Assembly: GCA_963665975.1 (NCBI GenBank)
Contig: OY762508.1
Span: forward strand, 248,001-312,000
DNA from: G963665975 sp963665975
Lineage (GTDB): Bacteria > Bacteroidota > Rhodothermia > Rhodothermales > Bin80
Reading direction: 5' to 3'
DNA length: 64,000 nt
The notes beneath the pieces are model-generated. The model worked only from the letters and a program-made list of their open reading frames with translations, was not told the origin of the DNA and made no database searches. Below are positions 9,227 through 19,636 of this stretch, in pieces. Within the stretch, counting starts at the first letter, position 1, and each line of letters starts with the position of its first letter. The position numbers and the translations under genes were made by a program.

Positions 9227-10522
9227 ATGTGCACCTTCTACAAGGGTGCCCTGATAGTCCTTCTCCTGATCTGCCCGGTCCCGGTACGCGGGCAGATTCC
9301 GGCAGGATCACAGGCACTCGCTCCACTTGACCTCCCCAGGATCCTTGAAGACCTGGAAACCGGCAATCCTGATCTGGAGGCTGCCCGCCTCTATGCACGC
9401 GCACTGAAGAAACGTCCTGCGCAGGTTTCCGCGTATCCAGATCCGACAATGCGGCTGCTCGTCCAGCCATGGCCAGTTCATACCGCACGCGGCGTGCAGC
9501 GATCGCAGTGGCAGCTGGAACAGCCGCTCCCGGTTCCCGGCAAACGAGTCCGTCGCAGACGCATCGCTGAGCTTCATGCTCAGGATGCCGTGCTCAATGT
9601 GCGCGCACTCGCGCTCGCGCTGATGTATGAGGCGAAAGAGAGCTACTATGAGCTCTACAGGATCCAGGAAACCGACCGCCTGATCGGCAGCTTCCAGGCC
9701 CTTCTCCGCAGCTTCGAAGAGGCTGCCGCGGCACGCTACGAAGTGGGCGCCGGTACGCAGGCGTCCATCCTGAAGGCGCAGCTCGAACGCCAACGGCTCG
9801 ACCTCAAACGTGAGCAACTGGCTGCCGAGCGGCAGGCCGCCCAACAAAGCCTGGCTCGCCTGTTGGGGCACACCGATGCCTCCGCTTTCCGCGGAGCCGT
9901 AACGGTCTCACTGCCTACCTCCCTGCCTGATAACGCGCATTTGCTGACCTACGCCCTGCAGCACGACCCCCGGGCATTGGCTATTGTGAAGCATATCCAG
10001 CGTGCAGAGCAGCAGGTGGCCCTGGCCCGCCTTGCATATTGGCCGGACGTCACGGTTAGCGTTGCCTATTTCGACATCGCAGCATCGAACATACCACCGT
10101 CTTCCGACGGGCGCGACGCGCTCGGTGTGGGATTCGGCGTGCGCATCCCACTCGCGCGCACGGGCCTACACGCTCGCCTGCAAGAAACACGTCTTGGTCG
10201 CCAAAGACTTGACACCAGTATGCGCGCGCTCGAGGTGGAAACTCATGCGCAAATCCAAACCCTGATCAGCCAACACGACCGACTGCAGCGTCAAATACGC
10301 CAGTTTGCGGGGACTCTGATTCCGCAGGCGGAGGCTGCACTCGAAGCAGCGCTGAGCGCCTATACGAACACTTGGGGCGATTTCTTCGATGTGCTCGACG
10401 CAGAACGTACCCTGTTCAGTCTCCGCCTGGATCACACCAATACCGTCGTTGCCACCCTCAATACTGTCGCCGCGCTTGAAAAGACTGTCGGAGCGCGCTG
10501 GCTAATCGATCTCGAACTATGA
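9227..10522 (+). CDS. Outer membrane efflux protein (TolC/CusC-like)
   Basis: 431 residues, the usual TolC-family length, with an N-terminal signal peptide (about residues 1-23). Two outer membrane efflux repeats are visible as long amphipathic helices, for example VGAGTQASILKAQLERQRLD and the matching later helix ending in DFFDVLDAERTLFSLRLD. It would form the outer membrane channel and periplasmic tunnel of the RND pump encoded downstream. A true lipobox is missing, unlike E. coli CusC. The stop overlaps the adaptor start in ATGA. Confidence 0.92.
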   Translation: MCTFYKGALIVLLLICPVPVRGQIPAGSQALAPLDLPRILEDLETGNPDLEAARLYARALKKRPAQVSAYPDPTMRLLVQPWPVHTARGVQRSQWQLEQPLPVPGKRVRRRRIAELHAQDAVLNVRALALALMYEAKESYYELYRIQETDRLIGSFQALLRSFEEAAAARYEVGAGTQASILKAQLERQRLDLKREQLAAERQAAQQSLARLLGHTDASAFRGAVTVSLPTSLPDNAHLLTYALQHDPRALAIVKHIQRAEQQVALARLAYWPDVTVSVAYFDIAASNIPPSSDGRDALGVGFGVRIPLARTGLHARLQETRLGRQRLDTSMRALEVETHAQIQTLISQHDRLQRQIRQFAGTLIPQAEAALEAALSAYTNTWGDFFDVLDAERTLFSLRLDHTNTVVATLNTVAALEKTVGARWLIDLEL

Positions 10523-11772
10523 AAATCACAATTCACATTGGGCTGCTGTTCGTTCTGCTCCTGGGCGGATGCACGCGAGGCGGCGGTCCTTCAGGAGAGC
10601 ATATGCACGGTGACATGCTCATGGACTCCCTGAGCGCACTTTCCCCACCGGAGGCACAAGTATACACTTGCGCCATGCATCCGCATATCCGCAGCGAAGA
10701 GCCTGGCTCGTGCCCAATCTGCGGCATGGCAATGACACCGGTCGCAGGACGCGAGAGCGTCAGTGGCATTATCCAGATCGATCCGGTTACGACACAGAAC
10801 ATTGGAGTCCGGACAGCCAGTGTTACAACAGCGGCGCTCCGACGCACGATCCGTACTACAGGCCGTCTCGAAATGGACGAGCAAGGAGCCTATACCGTTA
10901 CGCTTAAGGTGGGCGGATGGGTTGAAACACTACACATAGACTACGAAGGGGCGCTCGTCGAGAAGGGGCAACCGCTTCTGGAATTATTCAGTCCTGAACT
11001 CGTCGCCGCTCAGGAGGAATACCTGCTTGCCCTGCGCCATGTAGATCGCGTCGCACAAAACGGCGCCGCACAAGACGCCCAACGCCTATTGGAGGCCGCA
11101 CGCAGACGGTTGACCTACTGGGATGTGACCGAGCAGCAGATCTCTTACCTGGAAGCGACGCTGACCCCTCAGCGGACGCTGACGTTCTATGCGCCAGCCT
11201 CGGGGGAGGTCATGAACAAGGATGTGGTTGCAGGACAGCGGATTGCTGCGGGGCACTCGCTAATGGACATAGTGGATATCTCGAGGATATGGCTCATCGC
11301 CGACATTTATGAACAGGACCTCGGCTGGATAGAGGAAGGGGCGGTGGCTCGCATCGAACTGCCCTATCAGCCCGGGCAGGACTATCAGGGCCTAGTGGAC
11401 CATATCTATCTCATGATGGACGCCGAGGCTCGCTCGGCCCGTGCCCGGATCGTAATGCCTGCAGGGCCAACGAGCCGACTTCAACCCGGCATGTATGCCA
11501 CCGTCTACATCGAGGGTGGGGCAGCCGACGCATCCCCGGTAGCGCCAGAAGAGGCCATCATACGTACCGGAGAGCATAGCGTGGCCATCCTCGCCCTAGG
11601 CAACGGAAGATTCCAACCACGCGAGATACGCACGGGAGTCACCGCGGAAGGCATGGTGCAGGTGCTCTCGGGTCTGGAAGAAGGAGACCGCATCGTAACG
11701 AGCGCGCAATTCCTTATTGATTCTGAAGTGCAGCTAAAGGGCGCCATTCGTGCCATGCATGCAGGCCACTAG
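10519..11772 (+). CDS. cusB: RND efflux periplasmic adaptor with heavy-metal-binding domain (CusB-like)
   Basis: 417 residues. A lipoprotein signal peptide ends in LLGGC (Cys at residue 18). Residues about 50-75 are a heavy-metal-binding domain with CAMHP and CPICGMAM motifs, typical of adaptors for Cu(I)/Ag(I) efflux. Then come the barrel-sandwich hybrid (GWVETLHIDYEGALVEKGQP), a helical hairpin and the beta-barrel/MP domains. It links the inner membrane pump to the outer membrane channel and probably hands metal to the pump. Copper or silver is inferred from the domain type; zinc/cobalt adaptors normally lack this domain. Confidence 0.94.
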   Translation: MKITIHIGLLFVLLLGGCTRGGGPSGEHMHGDMLMDSLSALSPPEAQVYTCAMHPHIRSEEPGSCPICGMAMTPVAGRESVSGIIQIDPVTTQNIGVRTASVTTAALRRTIRTTGRLEMDEQGAYTVTLKVGGWVETLHIDYEGALVEKGQPLLELFSPELVAAQEEYLLALRHVDRVAQNGAAQDAQRLLEAARRRLTYWDVTEQQISYLEATLTPQRTLTFYAPASGEVMNKDVVAGQRIAAGHSLMDIVDISRIWLIADIYEQDLGWIEEGAVARIELPYQPGQDYQGLVDHIYLMMDAEARSARARIVMPAGPTSRLQPGMYATVYIEGGAADASPVAPEEAIIRTGEHSVAILALGNGRFQPREIRTGVTAEGMVQVLSGLEEGDRIVTSAQFLIDSEVQLKGAIRAMHAGH

Positions 11773-11824
11773 TGGCCTGACGCGCGTGCGTTATGGACAA
11801 GAATGCCATCATACCGATACTATC

Positions 11825-14800
11825 ATGATACAACGCACTATTACGTGGAGCGCCGCCAATAGCACGCTTGTCCTGCTTGCCACCGCGCTTGTCGCGGTGC
11901 TGGGCATCTGGGCCATGATGCACACACCTGTTGATGCGATTCCCGACCTGTCAGACGTACAGGTCATCATCAAGACGGACTATCATGGTCAAGGTCCCCG
12001 CATCGTTGAAGAGCAGGTCACCTACCCGCTGGCCACAGCGATGTTAGCGGTGCCACAGGCCAAAACCGTGCGCGGGTTTTCCCTGTTTGGCGTCTCCTTT
12101 ATATACGTTCTGTTCGAGGATCAAACCGACCAGTATTGGGCGCGAACCCGCGTGTTGGAGGTGCTCAGTTACGTGGGCGAGGATCTGCCTGAGGGCGTCA
12201 GGCCGACACTTGGCCCGGACGCGACCGGCCTTGGCTGGGTATATGCGTATTCCGTCATTGATCGGTCCGGAGCCCGAGACCTCGCCCAATTACGTTCCAT
12301 TCAGGATTTCTTTTTGAAGTATGAGCTTCAAGCTGTGAAGGGTGTTGCGGAAATCGCTACGGTAGGCGGATTTCAAAAACAGTATCAGGTCGTGGTTGAC
12401 CCGCAGAGGCTGGCGGCATACGGCATTGCCCCAACCGAAGTGGGGGAAGCGTTGCGCCGCTCCAACCGGGACGTTGGAGCGCGCCTCCTCGAGCTGGGGG
12501 AGCGTGAGTATATCGTTCGCGGACGCGGCTATTTGCAGGGGCAGAGTGATATCGGCGCCGTACCCCTAAGAACCGCTCAGGGGACTCCCGTGACCATTGG
12601 CGACATAGCCACGGTGCAGGTCGGACCCGAAATCAGGCGCGGTCTGGCAGAAAAGAATGGTGAAGGAGAAGTAGTGGGCGGCATTGTCGTCATGCGTCAT
12701 GGCGAGAATGCCCAGGAGGTTATTCGGCGCGTCGAAGAGCGGCTTGCCGCTATTAAATCCAGCCTGCCGGAAGGGGTGGAAATCATCACGGAATATGATC
12801 GCAGCGACCTGATCGAGCGTGCCATCGACACACTCAAGACCAAACTCTGGCAGGAGTTGGCCATCGTGGCCCTCATTGCCCTCCTTTTTCTGGTCCATGT
12901 GCGCAGCGCTTTTGTGGCGCTCATCACGATTCCCGTAGGCATCCTGGTTGCCTTGCTCATTATGTATCTCCTGGGGATCAATGCCAACATCATGAGCCTG
13001 GGTGGCATTGCGATCTCCATTGGCGTGATGGTCGACGCCTCTCTGGTCATGGTCGAAAATGCCCATAAGCATGTGGGACGGCTACGCGCCGCATCTGGCG
13101 CAGAACCGCAAGGCGGCGGGCCACCCGTGCTCTCTCCCACGCAGCGCCTGGAGGCCATTACTGCCGCCGCACGGGAATTGGGCCCCAGTCTGTTCTTTTC
13201 GCTCCTGATCGTGACCATCAGCTTCTTGCCTGTATTCACGCTTGGAGAGGTCGAAGGCCGTCTGTTCCGCCCGCTTGCCTTCACCAAGACCTTCGCCATG
13301 GCTGCGTCCGCACTACTCGCGGTGACCCTCGTGCCAGCGCTTATGGCTATGCTTATCCGGGGCCGTATTCGCAATGAGGGGGACGTTTTGCCGAACCGCC
13401 ACATTATGGGAGCCTACCGCGTCTTTCTTCGGGCCACATTGCGGCATCCGGTCATCATACTCGTAAGCGGTGCTCTGCTCCTTGTGCTTTCCCTGCTCCC
13501 GCTTCAACGACTCCTATTCGGGAACGTCGTAGTGCCGTTTGCGCAAATCGGATCGGAATTCATGCCCCCGTTGGACGAAGGCGATCTACTGTACATGCCG
13601 ACGACGCTCCCCGGAATCTCTCTACAAAAAGCCAAGGAACTGTTGCAGCAGACCGATCGCATTATCGCGTCCTTTCCGGAGGTAGACGGTGTCTTCGGCA
13701 AGGTCGGCAGAGCAGAAACCGCCACGGATCCTGCGCCACCTTCGATGATCGAAACCGTCATTCGGCTCAAGCCGACCTCTGACTGGCGCGATGGCATGAC
13801 ACGCGACAGACTCATCCGCGAACTCGATCAGGCCATCCAAATTCCCGGTCTCACCAATGCGTGGACCATGCCCATACAAGCGCGGCTGGACATGCTTGCA
13901 ACCGGCGTCCGCACTCCGGTGGGCATCAAGATCACGGGACCGGATTTGCAAGTCCTGGAGACCATCGGGGAGCAGGTTGAGGATGCGCTAAGACCGGTGC
14001 CGGGCACGCTATCGGTCTATGGCGAGCGCGTTATGGGTGGTTCGTTCCTCGACATAGATATTGACCGTGTGGAAGCCGCCCGCTATGGACTCACCACGGG
14101 CGAAGTGCAGGACATCATTACCACGGCAGTAGGCGGCATGAACGTTACGACAACCGTGGAAGGGCTGGAACGCTACCCGGTCAACGTGCGCTATCCTCGT
14201 GCGCTGCGCGGCAATCTGCCCGCCCTGCGCAATGTGCTCGTGCCTACCAGGAGCAGTGGGCAGATTCCTCTCGGCCAGATCGCCACGTTACGCCTTGTGG
14301 ATGGGCCAGCTGTGATCAAGAGTGAAAATGCCAGACCTGCAGCATGGGTATTCGTTGACCTGCAGCAAGGCGCCGATCTCGGCTCCTACGTCCGCGAGGC
14401 ACAGCGTGTCGTGGAGGATCAAGTAGCCCTGCCGGCCGGCTATGTGCTGTCATGGGGTGGCCGGTTTACCTATATGCAGCGAGCCAACAGTCGCTTACGG
14501 CTCTTGGTGCCGGTTACCATACTCCTGATATTCCTGCTGCTATTCATTCACTTCAAGAGTGCAACAGAGAGCCTGCTGCTTCTGATTCCGCTCCCGTTTG
14601 CCGCATCCGGGGCCATCTGGCTGTTAAGCCTTCTGGACTACCGACTGAGTGTCGCAGTTGGCGTGGGCATTATAGCGGTAGCCGGCCTGGCGGCCGAAAC
14701 CGGAGTCGTAATGTTCGTTTACCTCAAGCAGGCCGTTGGTGACTGCCAGAGGAAGGGTCTCTTGTCCTCCCGGCGAATGCTTCTGCAAGCACTTGAGCAC

Positions 14801-15070
14801 GGCGCCGTGCAGCGTGTGCGCCCCGTACTGATGACCGTATTCACCACTGCGCTTGCCCTTTTGCCTGTCATGGTTGGTACAGAGACGGGGGCCGAGGTCA
14901 TGAAGCGCATTGCCACACCAATCATCGGCGGTCTCGCAACAGCAACGATGCAAACACTATTTGTCCTGCCGGCTATGTTCCTGGTCGTGATGGGTCCACG
15001 GCTCCGGCGCAATGCCAATATTGGTAAGACGCAGTGGCTGGCGCCCGATGACCCGGTGTGCGACGAGTAG
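11825..15070 (+). CDS. cusA: Heavy-metal RND efflux pump (CusA-like)
   Basis: 1081 residues, standard for HME-RND permeases, with two six-helix groups and two large periplasmic loops. The fourth membrane segment carries GVMVDASLVMVENAHKH, close to the monovalent-cation (Cu/Ag) form in CusA, with the Asp needed for proton coupling. IPDLSDVQVI and the YPLATAML segment near the N-terminus are typical of the family. The ATG giving MIQRTITWSA was chosen: it lies 52 bases after the adaptor stop, and the longer frame would overlap the adaptor gene. No metal-responsive regulator lies nearby in the window. Confidence 0.95.
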   Translation: MIQRTITWSAANSTLVLLATALVAVLGIWAMMHTPVDAIPDLSDVQVIIKTDYHGQGPRIVEEQVTYPLATAMLAVPQAKTVRGFSLFGVSFIYVLFEDQTDQYWARTRVLEVLSYVGEDLPEGVRPTLGPDATGLGWVYAYSVIDRSGARDLAQLRSIQDFFLKYELQAVKGVAEIATVGGFQKQYQVVVDPQRLAAYGIAPTEVGEALRRSNRDVGARLLELGEREYIVRGRGYLQGQSDIGAVPLRTAQGTPVTIGDIATVQVGPEIRRGLAEKNGEGEVVGGIVVMRHGENAQEVIRRVEERLAAIKSSLPEGVEIITEYDRSDLIERAIDTLKTKLWQELAIVALIALLFLVHVRSAFVALITIPVGILVALLIMYLLGINANIMSLGGIAISIGVMVDASLVMVENAHKHVGRLRAASGAEPQGGGPPVLSPTQRLEAITAAARELGPSLFFSLLIVTISFLPVFTLGEVEGRLFRPLAFTKTFAMAASALLAVTLVPALMAMLIRGRIRNEGDVLPNRHIMGAYRVFLRATLRHPVIILVSGALLLVLSLLPLQRLLFGNVVVPFAQIGSEFMPPLDEGDLLYMPTTLPGISLQKAKELLQQTDRIIASFPEVDGVFGKVGRAETATDPAPPSMIETVIRLKPTSDWRDGMTRDRLIRELDQAIQIPGLTNAWTMPIQARLDMLATGVRTPVGIKITGPDLQVLETIGEQVEDALRPVPGTLSVYGERVMGGSFLDIDIDRVEAARYGLTTGEVQDIITTAVGGMNVTTTVEGLERYPVNVRYPRALRGNLPALRNVLVPTRSSGQIPLGQIATLRLVDGPAVIKSENARPAAWVFVDLQQGADLGSYVREAQRVVEDQVALPAGYVLSWGGRFTYMQRANSRLRLLVPVTILLIFLLLFIHFKSATESLLLLIPLPFAASGAIWLLSLLDYRLSVAVGVGIIAVAGLAAETGVVMFVYLKQAVGDCQRKGLLSSRRMLLQALEHGAVQRVRPVLMTVFTTALALLPVMVGTETGAEVMKRIATPIIGGLATATMQTLFVLPAMFLVVMGPRLRRNANIGKTQWLAPDDPVCDE

Positions 15071-15235
15071 CAGCGACGTTGGGTTTGTGCGGTCCCCGGG
15101 AAACAGGTGTGCGCGGAATTCACGGTGAAATGGCCATCCTACGACTTCCTGACGCGTACAAATGGAGTTCGTGTAGCCCTTTTGACAACGCCGCACGCGG
15201 TCTAAGGGGCTCCTCTAACTATCCCAGGTTTCTGT

Positions 15236-16318
15236 ATGCAATCCGCAGCCACGGCTTCACACGAAGTGGTGACGCTCCTGAAGGATCTGGTGCGATTCCC
15301 GTCGCTGAGCGGTGAGGAAAGCGCTATTGCATCCTTTGTCGAGCAATACGTGCGCGCGACGGGCTTACCGGTTCGCCGGTTTGGCGACAACGTCTATTTC
15401 TGGCTGGGAGAGGGAAAGCACCGGCTGCTACTCAACTCTCATCTCGACGTTGTTCCTCCATCGAGTGAGCATCCATTTGACCCGTTCGATCCTGTAGAAC
15501 ACGAGGGATTCCTGTATGGCCGCGGCAGCGTTGACGCCAAAGGGTGCGGGGCATCAATGACAATGGCTCTGATCGAACTGGCCAGGGAAGGCTGGACTCC
15601 GCGAGTCGGCCAGGTAATGGTTGCGTTAACGACGTGTGAGGAAGTCGGCGAAGAGCAAAACGGACTGCGGCAACTGCGCCCCAACCTGCCCGCTATCCAC
15701 GCCGCCATCGTGGGAGAGCCCACCGAATTGCAACCGGCGATTGCCCAAAAGGGCCTGCTGATACTGAAAGCCATCGCACGTGGCCGTACTGCCCACGCGG
15801 CGCGGGCGCACCTGGGCAGTAATGCCATTCTCAAGGCGGCACGGGACATCCAGCGGCTTACGTCTCATCGGTTTCACCGCGAAGTGGCCTTGCTGACCAA
15901 GCCCACGATCTCCGTTACCTGTATCGAGGGCGGCACGGCGCGTAACGTGGTCCCGGATCAGTGCTCCTTCTATATTGATATCCGGACGACGCCCGCCTAT
16001 ACCCACGAGGAGATCATCGCACAGATTGACGAACTGCTTGAATCGGAAGTATCCGTGCACAGCAAGCGCATCATTCCGGTTTCCACGCCAGGCAGCGCCG
16101 CCATCGTACAGGCCTGCCTTTCCGCTCTGCCAAATGCGGCACCCTTTGCTTCTCCCACCGCCTCGGACTGGCTCTTTTTGCACGACGTTCCAACCGTGAA
16201 AATTGGCCCCGGAATGAGCGAGCGCTCCCACACTCCGGACGAACGCATAGAGATCACCGAAGTAATACGTGCGGTAGATGCATACAAGGGGATCATCAAG
16301 GCGTACTACAACAGATAG
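15236..16318 (+). CDS. argE: M20-family N-acylornithine/N-acylcitrulline deacylase
   Basis: 360 residues, two-domain M20 metallopeptidase. Metal and catalytic positions are visible: NSHLDVVPP (His ligand), GRGSVDAKGCG (bridging Asp), TCEEVGEEQ (catalytic and metal Glu), VGEPTEL and the C-terminal SHTPDERI His. The dimerisation domain contains GRTAHAARAHLG. With the ArgF' enzyme upstream, the natural substrate is probably N-acylcitrulline, as in Xanthomonas, giving citrulline for ArgG. It is separated from argB by the metal-efflux operon but has the same direction. DapE-like desuccinylases are the main alternative. Confidence 0.88.
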   Translation: MQSAATASHEVVTLLKDLVRFPSLSGEESAIASFVEQYVRATGLPVRRFGDNVYFWLGEGKHRLLLNSHLDVVPPSSEHPFDPFDPVEHEGFLYGRGSVDAKGCGASMTMALIELAREGWTPRVGQVMVALTTCEEVGEEQNGLRQLRPNLPAIHAAIVGEPTELQPAIAQKGLLILKAIARGRTAHAARAHLGSNAILKAARDIQRLTSHRFHREVALLTKPTISVTCIEGGTARNVVPDQCSFYIDIRTTPAYTHEEIIAQIDELLESEVSVHSKRIIPVSTPGSAAIVQACLSALPNAAPFASPTASDWLFLHDVPTVKIGPGMSERSHTPDERIEITEVIRAVDAYKGIIKAYYNR

Positions 16319-16424
16319 GGTGTCGTGTCCCCTAATGTCCTGGTGAATCACTATATTCCACCGACTGGCAGGCCGCTAGCGGCATTACTGTTTACCTCCA
16401 CACGCTACTGAACAGCCCATTCCC

Positions 16425-17969
16425 TTGAAAACAATCGCGAGTCGCCGCCTGTCAACCCAGCTGCAGTCGAACGGGAGTCAAGAACCCTTTGACGTATTCC
16501 TGGGGAGATACCGGGAGACCCTGCGCCGACTCTTTCATGTAGATGGCGATTTTGACGCACTCAGCCTGAAGCGTGGGTTGCCCGAGGATGTCCTCAACGA
16601 AATAATGGCGTGCAACCCCCTGTCGACATGCATCCCGACAGAGTATGGCGGGCGAGGCGGCAGGATTCATGAGAGTCTGGCGATGCTAGCCGCATCGTCC
16701 TACGAGTCTCTTGCACTCTCTCTCACGTTCGGCATCAATTGGGCCCTGTTTCTTCAACCGCTGGCCAAGTATGGCCGAGACGAGATCAAGGGATCTATCT
16801 TCCGACGCTTCCTGCAGGAACAGAATATGGGCGGCCTCATGATCACGGAGCCTGACCATGGGACCGACGCCCTGAACATGCAGACCTCCTTTACGGAGAA
16901 GGGCACCCACTATCATCTTCAGGGGGTCAAGCACTGGGGTGGACTCACAGGCATAGCCAACTATTGGCTTCTTACTGCCCGGCGGCGCGTCAATAGTCAA
17001 TCGCTTAACCGGGACATCGACTTTTTCATCTGTCATGCAGACTGCCCCGGCCAAGAAATCGTCGTTGAGAAGCTCTTCGATAATCTGGGGCTTTACCTTA
17101 TCCCATACGGACACAACCGTATCGACATTAAAGTCCCCAAGGCCCAGCGCCTGGAGCCGCAGACTTCGGGAATAAAGATGATGCTCGATCTGCTGCATCG
17201 CAGCCGCATGGAATTTCCCGGTATGGGGACAGGATTCTTGAAACGTCTGCTGGACGAAGCCCTGGCACACTGCAAAAAACGATTTGTAGGCGGCAAGAGT
17301 CTATTCAAGTATGACCAGGTTCAGCATCGCCTCGCTCGCATGCAGGCCGCCTTCACAGTTGGTAGTGCGCTCTGTTCCCACAGTAGCAATGAAACGGCTA
17401 TCGCTAATGATCTCTCCGGAAGAGGCATCGAAGCGAATGCCATCAAGAGTGTTCTCACCGACATCATGCACGAATCCGCGCAATCCCTGCTTCAGCTTGT
17501 AGGCGCAAAGGGGTACCGGCTGGATCATGTGGCTGGGCGATCTACGGTCGACAGCCGCTCCTTCCAGATCTTTGAAGGCTCGAACGACGTGCTATATTCG
17601 CAGATTACCGAGGCGATGTTCAAACTGATGCGGCGCGCCAAGGAGAAGAATCTATTTCAATTTTTGCGCTCCTACTCTCTTACCGAGCGGGCCTCTGAAT
17701 ACTTCAAGGACGTGTTGAACTTTGAGGTGGATCTAAAGCTGCCACAGCGCAAGCTGGTAGAATTGGGCCGTGTGCTGGGGCGAATTATATCAATGGAAAT
17801 CGTATTGCGATTGGGAGACCAGGGCTTTCGGCGCGACCTGATCGCCGGGTGTCTGACCACGTTGCGTCAGGAAATCGACGGGCTGCTGAGCGTGCATGCC
17901 TTCGCCAACAGCACGGTCGTGGTCGACGAATACGAAGAAAACTCCTCCTGGCTGCGGTTCGTGTCCTGA
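16425..17969 (+). CDS. Acyl-CoA dehydrogenase family protein
   Basis: 514 residues, about 130 longer than a minimal acyl-CoA dehydrogenase. The FAD/substrate motif GLMITEPDHGTDALNM (about residue 137) and the catalytic-glutamate segment SFQIFEGSNDVLYSQI are present, followed by a C-terminal helical extension of roughly 120 residues as in long ACAD subfamilies. The start is a TTG; the first in-frame ATG lies about 60 residues in, after conserved sequence. No beta-oxidation partner lies beside it: it stands alone, convergent with cimA, 10 bases between stops. Substrate and pathway are unknown. Confidence 0.85.
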   Translation: MKTIASRRLSTQLQSNGSQEPFDVFLGRYRETLRRLFHVDGDFDALSLKRGLPEDVLNEIMACNPLSTCIPTEYGGRGGRIHESLAMLAASSYESLALSLTFGINWALFLQPLAKYGRDEIKGSIFRRFLQEQNMGGLMITEPDHGTDALNMQTSFTEKGTHYHLQGVKHWGGLTGIANYWLLTARRRVNSQSLNRDIDFFICHADCPGQEIVVEKLFDNLGLYLIPYGHNRIDIKVPKAQRLEPQTSGIKMMLDLLHRSRMEFPGMGTGFLKRLLDEALAHCKKRFVGGKSLFKYDQVQHRLARMQAAFTVGSALCSHSSNETAIANDLSGRGIEANAIKSVLTDIMHESAQSLLQLVGAKGYRLDHVAGRSTVDSRSFQIFEGSNDVLYSQITEAMFKLMRRAKEKNLFQFLRSYSLTERASEYFKDVLNFEVDLKLPQRKLVELGRVLGRIISMEIVLRLGDQGFRRDLIAGCLTTLRQEIDGLLSVHAFANSTVVVDEYEENSSWLRFVS

Positions 17970-17979
17970 AATATTTCTT

Positions 17980-19602
17980 CTACACGACTACGTCTTCCAG
18001 CGCCTCCGCTGCCACCGCATTCTCTTCTGTCGGCGCCGTGTGCAGCAGGTAATATCGAATGCCATCGGCAAGCGCCTGCCAGCTCGCCTCCAGGATACTT
18101 ACCGACACGCCAACGGTATGCCACCGGTACTCGCCGTTGTCGTCATGGTGCTCGATCAGGACCCGAACGGCCGCGGCGGTGGCGTCTTCAGGATTCAGGA
18201 CACGCACCTTATAGTCGGCAAGCCGCACGGCTTCCAGCCTCGGGAACGAGCGGCACAATGCTCTATGGAGTGCCTTGGAGAGCGCATCTACGGGTCCCGC
18301 CCCTTCTGCTACTGCGAGCTCCCGGTGTCCCTTTACGAATACGGCGACAGTGGCTTCGGACCAGATGACATCTCCCTTGTGCTGTTCACTGTACACGCGC
18401 AAGCGATCAAGGGTGAACAGCTCTGTTTCCTCGCCGCGAATGGAGCGTAGCAATAGTTCGAACGAGGCCTCTGCACCCTGAAACTCATAGCCCAGGTGTT
18501 CCAGCTCCTTGATCCGTGTAACAGCGCGGCGTGCCTGGTCCTCACCATTCAGGGTAATCCCGAATTCCTTGGCCTTGTAGCGCACGTTACTTTGCCCGGC
18601 AAGATCTGACACCAGAACGCGGCGCTTGTTGCCGACGAGTTCCGGCTCGAGATGCTCATATGCCCTCGGATCCTTCATGACGGCGGACACATGGATGCCC
18701 CCTTTGTGCGCAAATGCGCTGCGCCCAACAAACGGCGACCTGTCCACGGGCACAAGGTTCGCTACCTCATCGACAAATCGGGAAAGATCCGTCAGCTGGT
18801 CGAGTTTTTCGGGATGTATGCAGGCAAAGCCCAACTTTAGCTGCAGGCAAGCGATGGCGGCACACAAATCGACGTTTCCCGTGCGCTCGCCGATCCCGTT
18901 AATCGTCCCCTGCACATGCCGTGCTCCCGCCTGCACGGCAGCGAGCGTATTGGCGACCGCACAACCGCTGTCATTGTGCGCATGGATGCCAATCGCGTGG
19001 TCAATGGATTCCATGACCTCGTTGACGATATGCGTTATTTCATGCGGCAGTGTGCCGCCATTGGTATCACACAATACCAGAACGTCCGCTCCGGCATCCG
19101 CTGCGGCGCGCAGTGTGGCCAGCGCGTACGCGGGATTGTCCTTGTACCCGTCAAAGAAGTGTTCGGCATCGTAGATGACGCGCTTCCCCTTGATCTCCAG
19201 ATAGCCCACCGACGAGGCGATCATGTCAAGATTCTGTTCGTGGGTGACACCCAGGGCCCGCTCCACATGCAACGTCCAGCTCTTGCCGAAAAGGGACACG
19301 GTCGGCGTACCAGCCCGCAGCATCGCCTGCAGGTTAGGATCGTTCTCCGGGCGATTGCCCGCGCGCCGCGTGGAGCCAAAGGCACAGATCTGTACGCCTT
19401 TCCAGGGCTCGATACGCGCTTCTTCAAAGAATGCATGATCCTTGGGGTTCGAGCCTGGCCATCCCCCCTCAATGACATCAATGCCGAAAGCGTCGAGGCG
19501 CCTCGCAATGCGCAGCTTGTCCGTGACTGACAACGTGACGTGCTCGCCCTGCGTGCCATCACGCAGCGTGGTGTCGAAAACTTCGATCGTAGGACCACTC
19601 AT
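17980..19602 (-). CDS. cimA: (R)-citramalate synthase
   Basis: 540 residues, matching the CimA subfamily of the LeuA-like synthases rather than LeuA itself. The motif FDTTLRDGTQGEHVTLS followed by DVIEGGWPGSNPKDHAFF is characteristic. The catalytic HAHNDSGCAVANTLAA and the C-terminal regulatory domain follow. It condenses pyruvate and acetyl-CoA to citramalate, which LeuCD and LeuB convert to 2-oxobutyrate, giving isoleucine without threonine deaminase. It is the last gene of the branched-chain operon, 59 bases after leuD, and the C-terminal domain suggests isoleucine feedback. Confidence 0.95.
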   Translation of the reverse strand: MSGPTIEVFDTTLRDGTQGEHVTLSVTDKLRIARRLDAFGIDVIEGGWPGSNPKDHAFFEEARIEPWKGVQICAFGSTRRAGNRPENDPNLQAMLRAGTPTVSLFGKSWTLHVERALGVTHEQNLDMIASSVGYLEIKGKRVIYDAEHFFDGYKDNPAYALATLRAAADAGADVLVLCDTNGGTLPHEITHIVNEVMESIDHAIGIHAHNDSGCAVANTLAAVQAGARHVQGTINGIGERTGNVDLCAAIACLQLKLGFACIHPEKLDQLTDLSRFVDEVANLVPVDRSPFVGRSAFAHKGGIHVSAVMKDPRAYEHLEPELVGNKRRVLVSDLAGQSNVRYKAKEFGITLNGEDQARRAVTRIKELEHLGYEFQGAEASFELLLRSIRGEETELFTLDRLRVYSEQHKGDVIWSEATVAVFVKGHRELAVAEGAGPVDALSKALHRALCRSFPRLEAVRLADYKVRVLNPEDATAAAVRVLIEHHDDNGEYRWHTVGVSVSILEASWQALADGIRYYLLHTAPTEENAVAAEALEDVVV

Positions 19603-19636
19603 AGTCGGTCGCGCATTGCTGTTGTCAAACCTGTTT

